64,000 nucleotides of DNA from Geochorda sp036562495 (GTDB lineage Bacteria; Bacillota; Limnochordia; Limnochordales; Geochordaceae): NCBI GenBank assembly GCA_036562495.1, contig DATCKA010000072.1:1-64000 (forward strand), given 5' to 3'. The stretch's first letter is position 1; each line of letters begins with the position of its first letter. Below the pieces are notes generated by a model. That model did not search any database and was not told the origin of the DNA. It saw only the letters and a list, made by a program, of their open reading frames with translations. Of the stretch, positions 43,916 through 52,979 are shown piece by piece. Both the position numbers and the translations under genes were made by a program.

Positions 43916-43919
43916 GGCG

Positions 43920-44729
43920 TCAGCGTCCGCCGGCAGGTCCCCGGGAGCCGGGCTCGACGATGGCGAGCACCTCCCGCAGGTCCCGAATGACCAGGTCGGG
44001 CGCGGGCCCGTCGTAGGGAGCGAAGTCGCCGGATGGCGTCGGCCGCGGCCGTCGATCATCAGGGCGCTCGACCAGCACCGCGCCCATGCCGACAGCTTTG
44101 GCTCCGGCCACGTCGGCGTGGGGGTTGTCCCCCACGTACCAGGCCTCGTCTGGCGACACTCCCAGCTGGGACAGGGCCACGTCGAACAGCACGCGGTGGG
44201 GTTTGACCAGGCCTACCTCGGAGGAGAGCACGACGGACTCGAACGGACGCAGCAGCCCCAACATGTCCAGGTGCTCCCGGATGATGGGGCCGCTGATCCA
44301 GATGTTGGAGATCAGACCGAGCCGCACGCCTGCGGCCGACAGCTGCGCCAGCACCTCGCCCACCTCGGGGAAGACCTGCCGGATGGCGAGGCGAGGCGCG
44401 GCCCAGGCCCGCTCGAGCCCGTTGAGCGCTGCCTCGGAGACGTCGATGCCCACGCGATGCAGCGTCGAGCGCAACACGTCGAGCGCCCGCATCTCCAGGA
44501 GTCGGTGCGCCGTCCGGGCGTGCCAGTCGCGGACCGCCTCCTCGAAGGCCTCCAACAGGCGCTCGTGGGATGGCAGAGGGGCACTCAGCTGGGTGCCGTC
44601 GGCCAGGGGACGCGCCAGCGCGTCGCGCAGGGCGCCGATGCTGGCCCGGTCCACCTCCTCCCACGAGGGGACGGGAAAACCCAGCAGGGTGTCTCCGACG
44701 TCGAATAGGATCGCGCGGGTGCGTCGCAT
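43920..44729 (-). CDS. HAD-family hydrolase
   Basis: A 269-residue haloacid-dehalogenase phosphatase. Motif I is ILFDVGDTLLGF (nucleophile Asp9), motif II is GLISNIW, motif III Lys is in VGLVKPHRVLF, and motif IV is WYVGDNPHADVAGAK. A helical cap (about 25-110) identifies subfamily IA. ATG at 44729 follows a weak ribosome site. It is the first gene of the HAD-kinase-regulator run, 4 bases before the kinase. The substrate is unknown. Confidence 0.88.
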   Translation of the reverse strand: MRRTRAILFDVGDTLLGFPVPSWEEVDRASIGALRDALARPLADGTQLSAPLPSHERLLEAFEEAVRDWHARTAHRLLEMRALDVLRSTLHRVGIDVSEAALNGLERAWAAPRLAIRQVFPEVGEVLAQLSAAGVRLGLISNIWISGPIIREHLDMLGLLRPFESVVLSSEVGLVKPHRVLFDVALSQLGVSPDEAWYVGDNPHADVAGAKAVGMGAVLVERPDDRRPRPTPSGDFAPYDGPAPDLVIRDLREVLAIVEPGSRGPAGGR

Positions 44730-44745
44730 GAAGGGCCCCTGGCCC

Positions 44746-44773
44746 ATTATAAGGGCCGGCACGCCGCCTTGCA
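44746..44773 (-). promoter_or_regulatory. Possible promoter of the HAD-kinase-regulator operon
   Basis: On the minus strand a perfect TATAAT (44751-44746) lies 16 bases after a weak TGCAAG (44773-44768). It is 16 bases from the HAD start codon, so the transcript would have a very short leader. Confidence 0.45.
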
Positions 44774-44950
44774 GGGAACAGCGAGGCTTGGCCGACCGGC
44801 CCGAGCACCTGGCCGGTGCTGGGGCGCTGGCCGTCATCCAGCAGGCGCGGGCTTGACGAGCGGCGTATCAGGCGGGCGCGGGCCGGTTGGATCTCTCCCG
44901 GCCCGCGCCAGGGTCCGGGAGGGGATGACGCGACGCCCGTGGGCGCGGCA

Positions 44951-46270
44951 ATGGAGCCACCGGCCAGGTCCCGGAGCGTGGGGCGAGCCGGCGCGGAGGG
45001 CCCACTAGCTGCCCGCATCCAGCAACTGGTCGGCGCCGATCCGGTCCGGGTGCGCGGCTTCGTCCTCTTGTGGGCGACCACCCTGGCCCTGATGGGCGCC
45101 TGGGGCTGGACCATGCCCCTGGTGGCCATCTACCTCCACGAAGCGGGCCTGAGCGTCGGCCTCATCGGCACGACGCAGGCCATCACGGGGTTGCTCACCT
45201 TCCTCTCCCAGGCGCCCGTAGGACATCTGTCGGACCGTCCGGGCTGGCGTCGTCCCTTGATGGTCGTAGCGATCGCGGTGACGGCGGCCCTGCACGGGAC
45301 CATCGCCCTCACCCGACAGCCGCTTCTCCTCGTCGCTGCGGTGGTCATGGCGGGCGTGGCCGCCGCCGCCTACGTGACGATGATGTTCGCCAGCGCCAGC
45401 AGCCTGGCCCGGCCCGAGGCGTCGGGCAGGGCCTTCAGCACCTATCGGGTCAGCGGCTCCATCGGGTGGGTGCTCACCTCGCTCTCCTTGGGGTGGGTGC
45501 TGGGCAGCATCGGGGTGCAGGGCGCCTTCGTGCTATCGGCCCTGATGCATGCCCTGGCCGGGATCGTGCTGTGGCGAGGGCTTCCCGACATGGAGGGAGG
45601 GCCGGGTGCCAGGGGAGTGCGAAGGGTGGGCGTCGGACCGGCTGAGGGACAGCCGGCAGCCCTGCCCGGACCCGCGGACGTGCTGCGCATGGCCGACGTG
45701 ACCCTCTTCTTGCTGGGGATCGCGCTGGTGACGCTGGCCATGCACATGGGGGCCCTCTACTTCCCGCTCTACACTCGATCGGAGCTGGGCGCCTCCGACG
45801 CCCTCTTCGGCGTGCTCATGGCCGCGCCGGCTGCCCTGGAGGTACCCTTCATGCTCTGGCTGGGACGGGCGTCGGACCGGCGGGGCGTCCACGGGCTGCT
45901 GGCGGCCGGAGCCGCGGTCGGTGCGGCCCGTTGGGCACTGGTCACGCTGGCGCCCGGACCGCTGCACCTGTTGCCGTTGCAGGCCCTGCAGGCCTTCGCC
46001 TTCTCCACCATGGAGGTGTTGGGCGTCAGCTTCGTGGCGCGGCGCCTCGATCCGGCCATCCGGGGCACCGCCGTGGGGCTACTGGTCTCGTTTCAAGGTC
46101 TGGGGCGCGTCGTCGCCCCCATGACGGGTGGCATGCTGGGCGAGCTGTGGGGCCTTCGCACCGTATTCGGGCTGGCCGCGATGGCGTCGGCGGCAGGAGC
46201 GGCCCTCTTCGTGGCCTCCGCGGCGGTGCGGCGCGGGCGCCCCGGTCAGCCGGTCGGGATGCCCGGCTGA
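44951..46270 (+). CDS. MFS transporter
   Basis: A 439-residue major-facilitator protein with about 12 membrane helices. The loop 2-3 motif reads GHLSDRPGWRRPLMVV, and the mirrored loop 8-9 motif reads LGRASDRRGVHGLL. A soluble loop at about 180-215 separates the halves. ATG at 44951 lacks a strong ribosome site; a GTG at 44939 is possible. No substrate-specific text was recognised. The 3' end is 5 bases from the convergent metal ATPase gene. Confidence 0.82.
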   Translation: MEPPARSRSVGRAGAEGPLAARIQQLVGADPVRVRGFVLLWATTLALMGAWGWTMPLVAIYLHEAGLSVGLIGTTQAITGLLTFLSQAPVGHLSDRPGWRRPLMVVAIAVTAALHGTIALTRQPLLLVAAVVMAGVAAAAYVTMMFASASSLARPEASGRAFSTYRVSGSIGWVLTSLSLGWVLGSIGVQGAFVLSALMHALAGIVLWRGLPDMEGGPGARGVRRVGVGPAEGQPAALPGPADVLRMADVTLFLLGIALVTLAMHMGALYFPLYTRSELGASDALFGVLMAAPAALEVPFMLWLGRASDRRGVHGLLAAGAAVGAARWALVTLAPGPLHLLPLQALQAFAFSTMEVLGVSFVARRLDPAIRGTAVGLLVSFQGLGRVVAPMTGGMLGELWGLRTVFGLAAMASAAGAALFVASAAVRRGRPGQPVGMPG

Positions 46271-46275
46271 GGGCC

Positions 46276-48690
46276 TTACTGGCCACCTTCGGCAGGTCGC
46301 CAGCGCAAGAGCCGCAAAGCGTTGAAGGCGACGGCGACGGTGCTGGCCTCGTGGATGGCCACGACCGGCCCGATGCCGGCGTGGCCCGACACGGCCGCCA
46401 CGGCCAGGAGTACCATGACCCCGACCGCGACCAGGTGGTTTTGCAGGACGACCCGGCCGAGGGCTCTGCCCAGCCCCACGGCCTGAGGGATCAGCCGCAG
46501 GTTGTCGCCCAGCAGCGCAGCCGGCGCGGCCTCCAGCGCGGTGTCGGAGCCGGCCGCCCCCATGGCGATCCCGACCCTGGCCGCGGCAAGGGCCGGTGCG
46601 TCGTTGACGCCGTCGCCCACCATGGCCGTCGGCCCGTGGCGCCGCTCGAGCGTCCGGATGGCCTCGACCTTGTCGGCAGGTAGCAGCGAGGCCAGCGCCG
46701 AGTCGGCCCCCACCTGCCGGGCCACCAGCTCCACCGTCTCTGGCCGGTCGCCGCTGACGACGGCCACGTGCCGGACCCCCAGCCGGCGAAGGTCCCGGAT
46801 CGCCTCCGGCGCCTCGGGTCGCACGGGGTCGGCCACGCCGATGACGCCCACCAGCCGGCCATCCACCGAGACGAAGAGGTCGGTCTCTCCCGGCCGGGAG
46901 GCGGGAGCGCGGTCGTCCGTCGCCATGGCCTGCCCTGCCGTGGCACCGGTGGCAAAGGCGAGGCTGCCGACCCGTACGCGCTGCCCACGGATGAGCGCCT
47001 CGACTCCCTGACCGGGGACGTCCCGAACGGCATGAGCCTCGAGGAGCATCAGGCCCCGAGCCTCGGCAGCTCGCACCACCGCCCGCGCCAGCGGGTGGGT
47101 CGATGCAGCCTCGGCCGAGGCCGCCAGCGCCAGTATGCCGTCGGGCTCCGTCAGGTCGGCCCCGTCCAGCGGCTGGATCCGGCGCACCTCGGGCCGCCCC
47201 AGGGTCAGCGTCCCGGTCTTGTCGAACGCCACGGCCCGCACCCGGCCCAGGTCCTCGAGATGGGCGCTGCCCTTGACGACCAGCCCCAACCGGGCGGCAC
47301 GGGCCACGGCGGCCACTCCCGCCACCGGAGCCCCTACGGCCAGAGCGCAGGGCGAGGCCGCGACCAACAGCGCCATGGCCCGATAGAGCGACTCGTGCCA
47401 ACCGAGCCACCCCATGAGCGGGGGGAATGTCGCGACCGCTGCAGCACCGGCCAGCACCACCGGCACGAGGATCGAGGCGATGCGGGCGGCGAGCCGCTCA
47501 GCGGGGGAGGCATGGAAGCGAGCCGCCTCCACCAGCCGTGCCATGCGGGCAAGCGTCGACTCCGAGGAGAGCCGGGACACCTCGACCTCCAGCACGCCGC
47601 TGCCGTTGACGGTGCCCGCGAAGACGGGGCTCCCCGGTGCCTTCTCGACGGGCTCGCTCTCGCCCGTGATGGCCGACTGGTCCACGGCCGAGCGTCCCTC
47701 TAGGACCGTCCCGTCCACGGGGATCCGCTCCCCGGGTCGGATACGCACCCGATCGCCACGCCGCAGCGCCTCGACCGGCACCTCCTGCACGGCGCCTCCC
47801 TCGACGCGGCTTGCCGTCCGCGGCGTCAACGCGCCCAGCGTCCGGATGGCCGACCGGGCGCGTCCCTCGGCCAGGTGCTCCAGGCTATGGGCGAGGCCGA
47901 AGAGGACCAGCAGCACGGCCCCCTCCTCCAGCGCCCCGATGAAGACCGAGCCGACAGCGGCCAGCAGCATCAGCACGTGGACGTCGAGGCGCTGACGCCA
48001 GGACCGGCGCGCCAGCTCCCGCAGGATGGGCCAGCCGGCCATGCCGTACGACGTCGCCCACAGGGCCGTCGCCGACGCAGGCGCGGTGGGTAGCAGTCGC
48101 TCCACCAGCCAGGCGGCCGCGGCAGCGAGGGCCGCGCCCAGGGCTTGGGCCATGGCGGGATGCTCACGTCCCCACCGGAGCAGCCGGGCGCCCTCGTCCA
48201 CCCGGTAGCCCATGGCCCCGAGCCGTCGGCGAATGGTACGCCGGCTGACCCTCGAGGGGTCGTACTCGATGGCGACGGAGCGGGCATCATAGTCCACCAT
48301 GACGGTGCCGATGCCGTCGAGCCGGGCCATGACGTGCTCGACGGCGCGTGCGCACTCGGGACAGTCCATCCCCTCGACCTGCAGGCGCTCGTGGCGGAAT
48401 CGGCGCAGGATGCGACTCGCGTGGCTGCGCGCGAGGGCCGCCACGTCCGTTCGCGTGAGGCGAGCGCCGTCGAACCGCACCGACAGGGTGGGCGCCTCGC
48501 CTTCGAGCTCCAGCTCTACCCGCTGGATCCCCGGGCTGCGACGAAGCGCCTCGGCCAGGCGCTCCCCGCAGGCATCCCGCGCCGGGACCCCTGGGAGAAG
48601 CTCGCCTAGAGGGAGCTGGAGCCTCGCCGACGCGGGCGATGGAGGCGACGACGCGGCTCCGACGGCGGACGGGGCGGGCGTGGTTTTCAT
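46276..48690 (-). CDS. P1B-4-type heavy-metal ATPase
   Basis: An 804-residue P-type ATPase. An N-terminal region carries one metal-binding HMA-like site MDCPEC (108-113). The core has TGES (342-345), the phosphorylated Asp490 in DKTGTLT, GDGVNDAPAL and the membrane metal site SPC (446-448) instead of CPC. The last helix contains His780-Glu781 in IHEASTVAVAFNALRLL, the hallmark of the P1B-4 class (cobalt, zinc or ferrous iron efflux). Most P1B-4 pumps lack HMA sites, so the N-terminus is unusual. The ATG overlaps the ArsR-family sensor gene by 4 bases. Confidence 0.92.
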   Translation of the reverse strand: MKTTPAPSAVGAASSPPSPASARLQLPLGELLPGVPARDACGERLAEALRRSPGIQRVELELEGEAPTLSVRFDGARLTRTDVAALARSHASRILRRFRHERLQVEGMDCPECARAVEHVMARLDGIGTVMVDYDARSVAIEYDPSRVSRRTIRRRLGAMGYRVDEGARLLRWGREHPAMAQALGAALAAAAAWLVERLLPTAPASATALWATSYGMAGWPILRELARRSWRQRLDVHVLMLLAAVGSVFIGALEEGAVLLVLFGLAHSLEHLAEGRARSAIRTLGALTPRTASRVEGGAVQEVPVEALRRGDRVRIRPGERIPVDGTVLEGRSAVDQSAITGESEPVEKAPGSPVFAGTVNGSGVLEVEVSRLSSESTLARMARLVEAARFHASPAERLAARIASILVPVVLAGAAAVATFPPLMGWLGWHESLYRAMALLVAASPCALAVGAPVAGVAAVARAARLGLVVKGSAHLEDLGRVRAVAFDKTGTLTLGRPEVRRIQPLDGADLTEPDGILALAASAEAASTHPLARAVVRAAEARGLMLLEAHAVRDVPGQGVEALIRGQRVRVGSLAFATGATAGQAMATDDRAPASRPGETDLFVSVDGRLVGVIGVADPVRPEAPEAIRDLRRLGVRHVAVVSGDRPETVELVARQVGADSALASLLPADKVEAIRTLERRHGPTAMVGDGVNDAPALAAARVGIAMGAAGSDTALEAAPAALLGDNLRLIPQAVGLGRALGRVVLQNHLVAVGVMVLLAVAAVSGHAGIGPVVAIHEASTVAVAFNALRLLRWRPAEGGQ

Positions 48691-49046
48691 GCGGCACCCC
48701 CCGGCCAGTCGTGGCGCACGTGCTCCAACGCCTGTCGCAACAGGGCGTCGACGTGCCCGTCATCGAGCCGGTAGTAGACGTGCCGCCCCTCGCGGCGGTA
48801 GGCCACCACCCGCGAGACTCGCAGCATCCGCAGATGGTGGGAGACAGCCGGCTGCGACATCTGCATCGACTCGGCGATGCGATGCACGCACTGCTCCCCG
48901 TCGGCCAGCATCGAGAGGATGCGCAACCGGGTCGGGTCGGCCAGCACCTTGAAGAGTTCGGCGGCGCGGGTCGCCGTCTCGCCGTCGACGGGCGTCAGCT
49001 CTCGACGCTCGTGCAGGATGGCGTTGGTTTCCAGGATGACGATCAC
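48687..49046 (-). CDS. ArsR/SmtB-family metal sensor
   Basis: A 119-residue winged-helix repressor. The recognition region is IAESMQMSQPAVSHHLRMLR. Two metal sites are readable: Cys-Val-His in EQCVHRIAE at helix 3, and the helix 5 site D-x-H-x10-H-x2-H in DDGHVDALLRQALEHVRHD, as in SmtB/CzrA-type zinc or cobalt sensors. The GTG start at 49046 has a poor ribosome site. It is coupled to the downstream metal ATPase by ATGA, and its promoter carries two inverted repeats. Confidence 0.9.
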   Translation of the reverse strand: MIVILETNAILHERRELTPVDGETATRAAELFKVLADPTRLRILSMLADGEQCVHRIAESMQMSQPAVSHHLRMLRVSRVVAYRREGRHVYYRLDDGHVDALLRQALEHVRHDWPGGAA

Positions 49047-49050
49047 CCAC

Positions 49051-49109
49051 AAACATATAAGCAGGTGTTTATCTATCGGCAGGATAGACCTTCTCGCCCG
49101 AAGCGTCAA
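49051..49109 (-). promoter_or_regulatory. Promoter and operators of the metal sensor operon
   Basis: On the minus strand, TTGACG (49109-49104), a 17-base spacer and TATCCT (49086-49081) form the promoter. TCTATC/GATAGA (49072-49088) is an inverted repeat over the -10 element. AAACA (49051-49055) and TGTTT (49066-49070) form a second inverted repeat just downstream. Both are well placed for SmtB/ArsR repression. Confidence 0.7.
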
Positions 49110-49211
49110 GCCCGTCCCTCGGCGGCCAGTACGATGTGCTAGACTGCACGTGACACCGCGGGCCGCCGTCGGCGGACCGCGGACTCGGTGGGCGAGGAGC
49201 GTGAGAGTACG

Positions 49212-50201
49212 GTGCAGGCTCGGCGTGGCGCGGCACTCGCGAGCTCCGTGCCGGTGGGGCTGGCGCAGGCCGTGGCCGTGTTTTCCTTGCTCGTCGTGGT
49301 GGTGGGTGGGGTCGTGCGGGTGACGGGCTCGGGTCTCGGCTGCCCCGACTGGCCCCTTTGCTACGGCAGCGTCGTGCCGCCGGTGGGCGGGGCGGCGCTG
49401 GTGGAGTTCTCGCACCGGGTGGTGGCCGGGCTCTTCATGCTCGGCGTCTACTGGCTGGCCTGGCGCACCCGTGCGGGCCGGGCCGGGGCGCCCGCGGCGG
49501 GCTCACCCGGAGCTGCGCGCATCGCCCTGTCGCGCCTGACGGCCGCGACGGCGGTGCTGGTCACCATCCAGGCCCTGCTGGGCGGGGCCAACGTCCTGAC
49601 GGAGCTCGCACCCAGCGTGGGCGGCGCGCACCTGATCCTGGCCACCGTGGTGGTGGGGCTGACGGCGGCAGCGGTGGTGCTGGCCCGGGCGACGGCGCGT
49701 GAGGGGAGCGGGAGGGTGCCCGTGGCGCGGGCGTCCGTGAGCCGTGCCCTGGCGGCCACGGCAGCCGTGTTGGCCATGGCTGTCGTGGGGATCGGGGCCT
49801 ACGTCCGTGCCCTGGGCGCGTCGCTGGCGTGCACGGATTGGCCGTTGTGCGGCGGGTCGGTGCTGCCGCCGTCCGGGTGGCCCTTCTGGCTGCAGTGGAG
49901 CCACCGGGTGGCGGCGCTGGCGCTCGGCATGGCTATCGTCGCAGGGACGCTGCGCAGCCGGGGCGCGGCGGCGTGGTGGTCCGCGGGCCTGCTTTACGTC
50001 ATCCAGGTAGGGCTAGGCGCCGTGGCGGTCGTGTGGCAGCTCCCAGCCGCCGTGCGAGTGGCGCACCTCGGTGTCGCCACCCTGCTGGTCGCGCTGCTCT
50101 CGGCGGAGGCGGCCCGGTGCTGGCTTGCCGAGGACCATCGAGCGCAGTTGGGCGCGGTTCGCGCGTCGAGAGCCCACCCGGGCCTCGCCTCGGGTGCATG
50201 A
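49212..50201 (+). CDS. ctaA: Heme A synthase (CtaA/COX15)
   Basis: A 329-residue membrane protein with eight predicted helices. It converts heme O to heme A for cytochrome oxidase. The first outer loop has the cysteine pair of GLGCPDWPLCYG and the mirrored loop that of LACTDWPLCGG. Four conserved histidines occur in EFSHRVVAG, GGAHLILAT, WSHRVAALAL and RVAHLGVAT. GTG at 49212 was chosen after GAGGAG (12-base gap); GTG at 49188 is possible. It supplies the oxidase encoded near 38-40 kb. Confidence 0.9.
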   Translation: MQARRGAALASSVPVGLAQAVAVFSLLVVVVGGVVRVTGSGLGCPDWPLCYGSVVPPVGGAALVEFSHRVVAGLFMLGVYWLAWRTRAGRAGAPAAGSPGAARIALSRLTAATAVLVTIQALLGGANVLTELAPSVGGAHLILATVVVGLTAAAVVLARATAREGSGRVPVARASVSRALAATAAVLAMAVVGIGAYVRALGASLACTDWPLCGGSVLPPSGWPFWLQWSHRVAALALGMAIVAGTLRSRGAAAWWSAGLLYVIQVGLGAVAVVWQLPAAVRVAHLGVATLLVALLSAEAARCWLAEDHRAQLGAVRASRAHPGLASGA

Positions 50202-50221
50202 AGGCAACGGAGGGTTGAACG

Positions 50222-50605
50222 ATGCAACGGCGAGCGATCAAGACCGACCGGGCGCCCGCTGCCATCGGTCCGTACTCCCAGGCGGTGCGCTGCGGCAACC
50301 TCGTCTTCGTCTCGGGCCAACTGGGGCTCGACCCGGCGACCGGCCAGCTGGCCGAGACGGTGGAGGGTCAGGTGCGCCAGGCCCTGGCCAATCTCCGGGC
50401 GATCCTGGAGGAGGCAGGGGCCAGCCTGGACAGCGTGGTCAAGACGACCCTCTTCTTGCGATCCATGGACGACTTCGCGCTGGTCAACCGCGTCTACGCG
50501 GAGTTCTTCTCCGAACCGGCGCCGGCTCGCTCCACCGTGGAGGTGGCCGCCTTGCCCCGGGGCGCCGCCTTCGAGGTGGAGGCCATCGCCGTGGTGAGCG
50601 ACTGA
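50222..50605 (+). CDS. ridA: RidA-family enamine deaminase
   Basis: A 127-residue RidA/YjgF protein. Conserved blocks are AIGPYSQAVRCGNLVFVSGQLG, NLRAILEEAGASLDSVVKTTLFL and the catalytic Arg in APARSTVEVAALP. RidA hydrolyses reactive 2-aminoacrylate-type enamines. The ATG follows a GAGGGTTGAACG site, 20 bases after ctaA. Its last 112 bases are antisense to the 3' end of the convergent MFS gene. Confidence 0.93.
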   Translation: MQRRAIKTDRAPAAIGPYSQAVRCGNLVFVSGQLGLDPATGQLAETVEGQVRQALANLRAILEEAGASLDSVVKTTLFLRSMDDFALVNRVYAEFFSEPAPARSTVEVAALPRGAAFEVEAIAVVSD

Positions 50606-51852
50606 GGACGCTCGGCGTCCTTGAAGAACCACCAGAACAGCCCCGTGGCGGCCACGTAGCAGAGCGTGGTCAGGGTGAAGGCGGGCTCGAAGCCCCCGCG
50701 CACCTGGAGAAACCCGCTCACCAGCGGACCCAGGCCTCCACGGCCAAGGCTGCCCAGCATGGTCTCCAGGCTGGAGAGGATGGCCCGCCGGTGGGGAGCC
50801 ACCAGCTCCAGGGCGAAGGCCATGGAGACGGGCCCGCCCATGTTCATGAGGGCGGAGCGGGCGTAGTAGGCGATGGTGGCCCACCTCAGGTCGTACGAGA
50901 AGGTGAGCATCAGCAGAAACGGGATGGAGGCCAGCTGGGTCGCCACCACGGTGCGCACCTTGCCGATGCGGCGGGCCATCAGCGGCGTCACCAGCGAGGC
51001 GATGGCGTTGAAGATGGACGTGAAGGCGAAGATGACGCCGATCTGACCGGGCTCGAGGCCGAACCGCAGCCGGAAGAAGATCTGGAAGAACGTCACCATG
51101 ACGCCGGCGCCGAAGCCGATGAGGGCGGCGGGCAACAGGATGCGGGCGAACAGCCCCACCTCGTGGCGGTCCAGGACCCATCCCGGGCGGGCGACTCCCG
51201 AGGGGGTGGCAGTGGCCCCCTTCCCAGCCGAGGATTCGGGAGGCAGCCGCAAAAGCGGCACGACCGCCAGTGCCGAGAGCAGTCCGGCCGCCAGCATGCC
51301 GGCCCGCAGCGGGCCGGTCGCCATGGGGTCCGTCGCCAGCACGGCGGCGAAGCGTTGGGGGATCTGGCCGGCCAGGAGGCTGCCCACGAACCCGGCCGCG
51401 GTCATCAGGGCGAAGTTGACCGATAGCAGCTCCATCCGGTTGGCCTCGTCGCTCTGGGATGCCAGGTAGGGCGTCCCGATCACCCAGGTCAGCGTGCCCC
51501 CGACGCCTGACAGCGCCGCCCAGGCGAGGAGCGCACTTCGGGTGGTGGCCAGCGCGACGCCGATCCCGGCCGCGGCCGTGAGAGTCGCTCCCACCAGCAG
51601 GAAGATGCGGTAGCCGTACCGGTCCGCCAGGCTGCCCACGGGCAGCCCCAGCACCATGGTCACGGCGGCCGGCAGGGCGTTGACGAGCCCCATGAAGTCC
51701 TGGCGGTACCCCAGGCTGTAGAGGTAGAGGTTGAGCAGGAGCGCCACCATGCTCCAGGCCACGGAGCCCAGCATGGTGTGCCACAGGTACAGCCGAGCGC
51801 CCGGGGAGAAGGATCGGAAGGCTCGCCAGTAGTCCGTCAGCCCGCGGTTCAC
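50494..51852 (-). CDS. MFS transporter
   Basis: A 452-residue major-facilitator protein with about 12 helices. The loop 2-3 motif is VGSLADRYGYRIFLLV, and the second half starts near 220 after a soluble loop (SSAGKGATATPSG). GTG at 51852 begins the clear homologous region; the open frame extends further upstream and no good ribosome site marks the start. The C-terminal tail (SLTTAMASTSKAAPRGK onwards) is polar and lies antisense to ridA for 112 bases. The substrate is unknown. Confidence 0.8.
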   Translation of the reverse strand: MNRGLTDYWRAFRSFSPGARLYLWHTMLGSVAWSMVALLLNLYLYSLGYRQDFMGLVNALPAAVTMVLGLPVGSLADRYGYRIFLLVGATLTAAAGIGVALATTRSALLAWAALSGVGGTLTWVIGTPYLASQSDEANRMELLSVNFALMTAAGFVGSLLAGQIPQRFAAVLATDPMATGPLRAGMLAAGLLSALAVVPLLRLPPESSAGKGATATPSGVARPGWVLDRHEVGLFARILLPAALIGFGAGVMVTFFQIFFRLRFGLEPGQIGVIFAFTSIFNAIASLVTPLMARRIGKVRTVVATQLASIPFLLMLTFSYDLRWATIAYYARSALMNMGGPVSMAFALELVAPHRRAILSSLETMLGSLGRGGLGPLVSGFLQVRGGFEPAFTLTTLCYVAATGLFWWFFKDAERPQSLTTAMASTSKAAPRGKAATSTVERAGAGSEKNSA

Positions 51853-52013
51853 CCCGACGCATTCGACGGGGGCCGGGGTGTTCCTTCCGCCGCTGGCGTG
51901 CAAGCAGGTGAGCGGGGCTCGCACGGCGTAGTCATCGGTGGCCTGCAGCCTAGCCGTCTCGCCTCCCTCAGACCGGTCGGCCTCCCGCACGTGGCAGGAG
52001 GCTGACGGTACCC

Positions 52014-52979
52014 ATGACCGACCTGGACCGTTACCCGCCCGAGGTACGTCTCCTGGCTGAGATGGTCCGGCTGGGCGACTCGGCGCGCCAACTGCTGGCG
52101 CGGGCGCATCTGCTCGCTGCGACCGGCCGAGATGCGCCCCGTCGAGAGGCGTCGGGGCCGGACGAGAGCGACCCCACCCCGCCGGCGGCGCACGTACTCG
52201 TCTCGTACTGGGCTGGCCGCCCGCCCCTGGCGAGCCTTCAGCGCTACGGGGAGACCGTCGATGCGGGCTGCGCCCAGGGCCGGTGGGAGCTGCTGGCGCT
52301 GGCCGTGCTGCTGGGCGCGCCGGTGCCCCGGGACGCGGCCGAGGCCACCTTCTGCCAGCTGCGCGCCCAGGGGCTCCTGGACCTTCGCATGGCCGCCCGG
52401 GCGTCGCCGGAGTGGGCGGAGGCGGTGGAGGCGGTCATGACCCGGTGCTACAAGGGAAGGGTCGACCGTGGGCTCCAGCGTCGCCGCCTCGCTGCCGCAG
52501 CGCAGGTGGTGCAGACGCGGTGGGAGGGGGACCTCGACCGCGTATGGGATGCAGCCGACCGTGACCCGGGGCGGACCGTCGCCATGCTGCGGGAGGCCAT
52601 CGGGGGCATCGACCGCATGGCGGCGTGGCTCGTGCGCGAGATGGGCAGGCTGGGGGCCTGGCCGGGAGCCCATCGTCACGCCGCGGCCTTCTTCGCCGAC
52701 CCCTTCCTGCGTGAGGCGGCCGCCAAGTTGGGGTTCGTGACACCCGATGAGGCGAGCGGCTCCAGGACGAGGCTGGAGAGAAGGCTTCGGGACGTGGTCA
52801 GCCGGCACTTCGCGGGGGACAGCACGGTGCTGTCGAGCCACGGGCGCGCCTTCTGCCACGCCCGCAATCCTGCGGTCTGCTTGAGCCGCTGTCCGGTCAG
52901 CCGGTATTGTAGGGCGTGGAATGCCGGGCACAAACAGGACACCGGCGAAGAGGCCGGAGGGAGGTCGACAGGTTCGTAG
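52014..52979 (+). CDS. Endonuclease III-like Fe-S protein
   Basis: A 321-residue protein related to HhH-GPD DNA glycosylases. WELLALAVLLGAPVPRDAAEATFCQL matches the first helices of endonuclease III. The end has Cys281-x7-Cys289-x3-Cys293-x5-Cys299 (endonuclease III: C-x6-C-x2-C-x5-C), the [4Fe-4S] loop. The catalytic Asp is probably Asp229 in FADPFLR. The Lys of the helix-hairpin-helix (GVGRKTA in endonuclease III) is not conserved; the aligned text is GGIDRMAAW. The N-terminal 85 residues are extra. A glycosylase without lyase activity, or a non-catalytic protein, is possible. Confidence 0.65.
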   Translation: MTDLDRYPPEVRLLAEMVRLGDSARQLLARAHLLAATGRDAPRREASGPDESDPTPPAAHVLVSYWAGRPPLASLQRYGETVDAGCAQGRWELLALAVLLGAPVPRDAAEATFCQLRAQGLLDLRMAARASPEWAEAVEAVMTRCYKGRVDRGLQRRRLAAAAQVVQTRWEGDLDRVWDAADRDPGRTVAMLREAIGGIDRMAAWLVREMGRLGAWPGAHRHAAAFFADPFLREAAAKLGFVTPDEASGSRTRLERRLRDVVSRHFAGDSTVLSSHGRAFCHARNPAVCLSRCPVSRYCRAWNAGHKQDTGEEAGGRSTGS

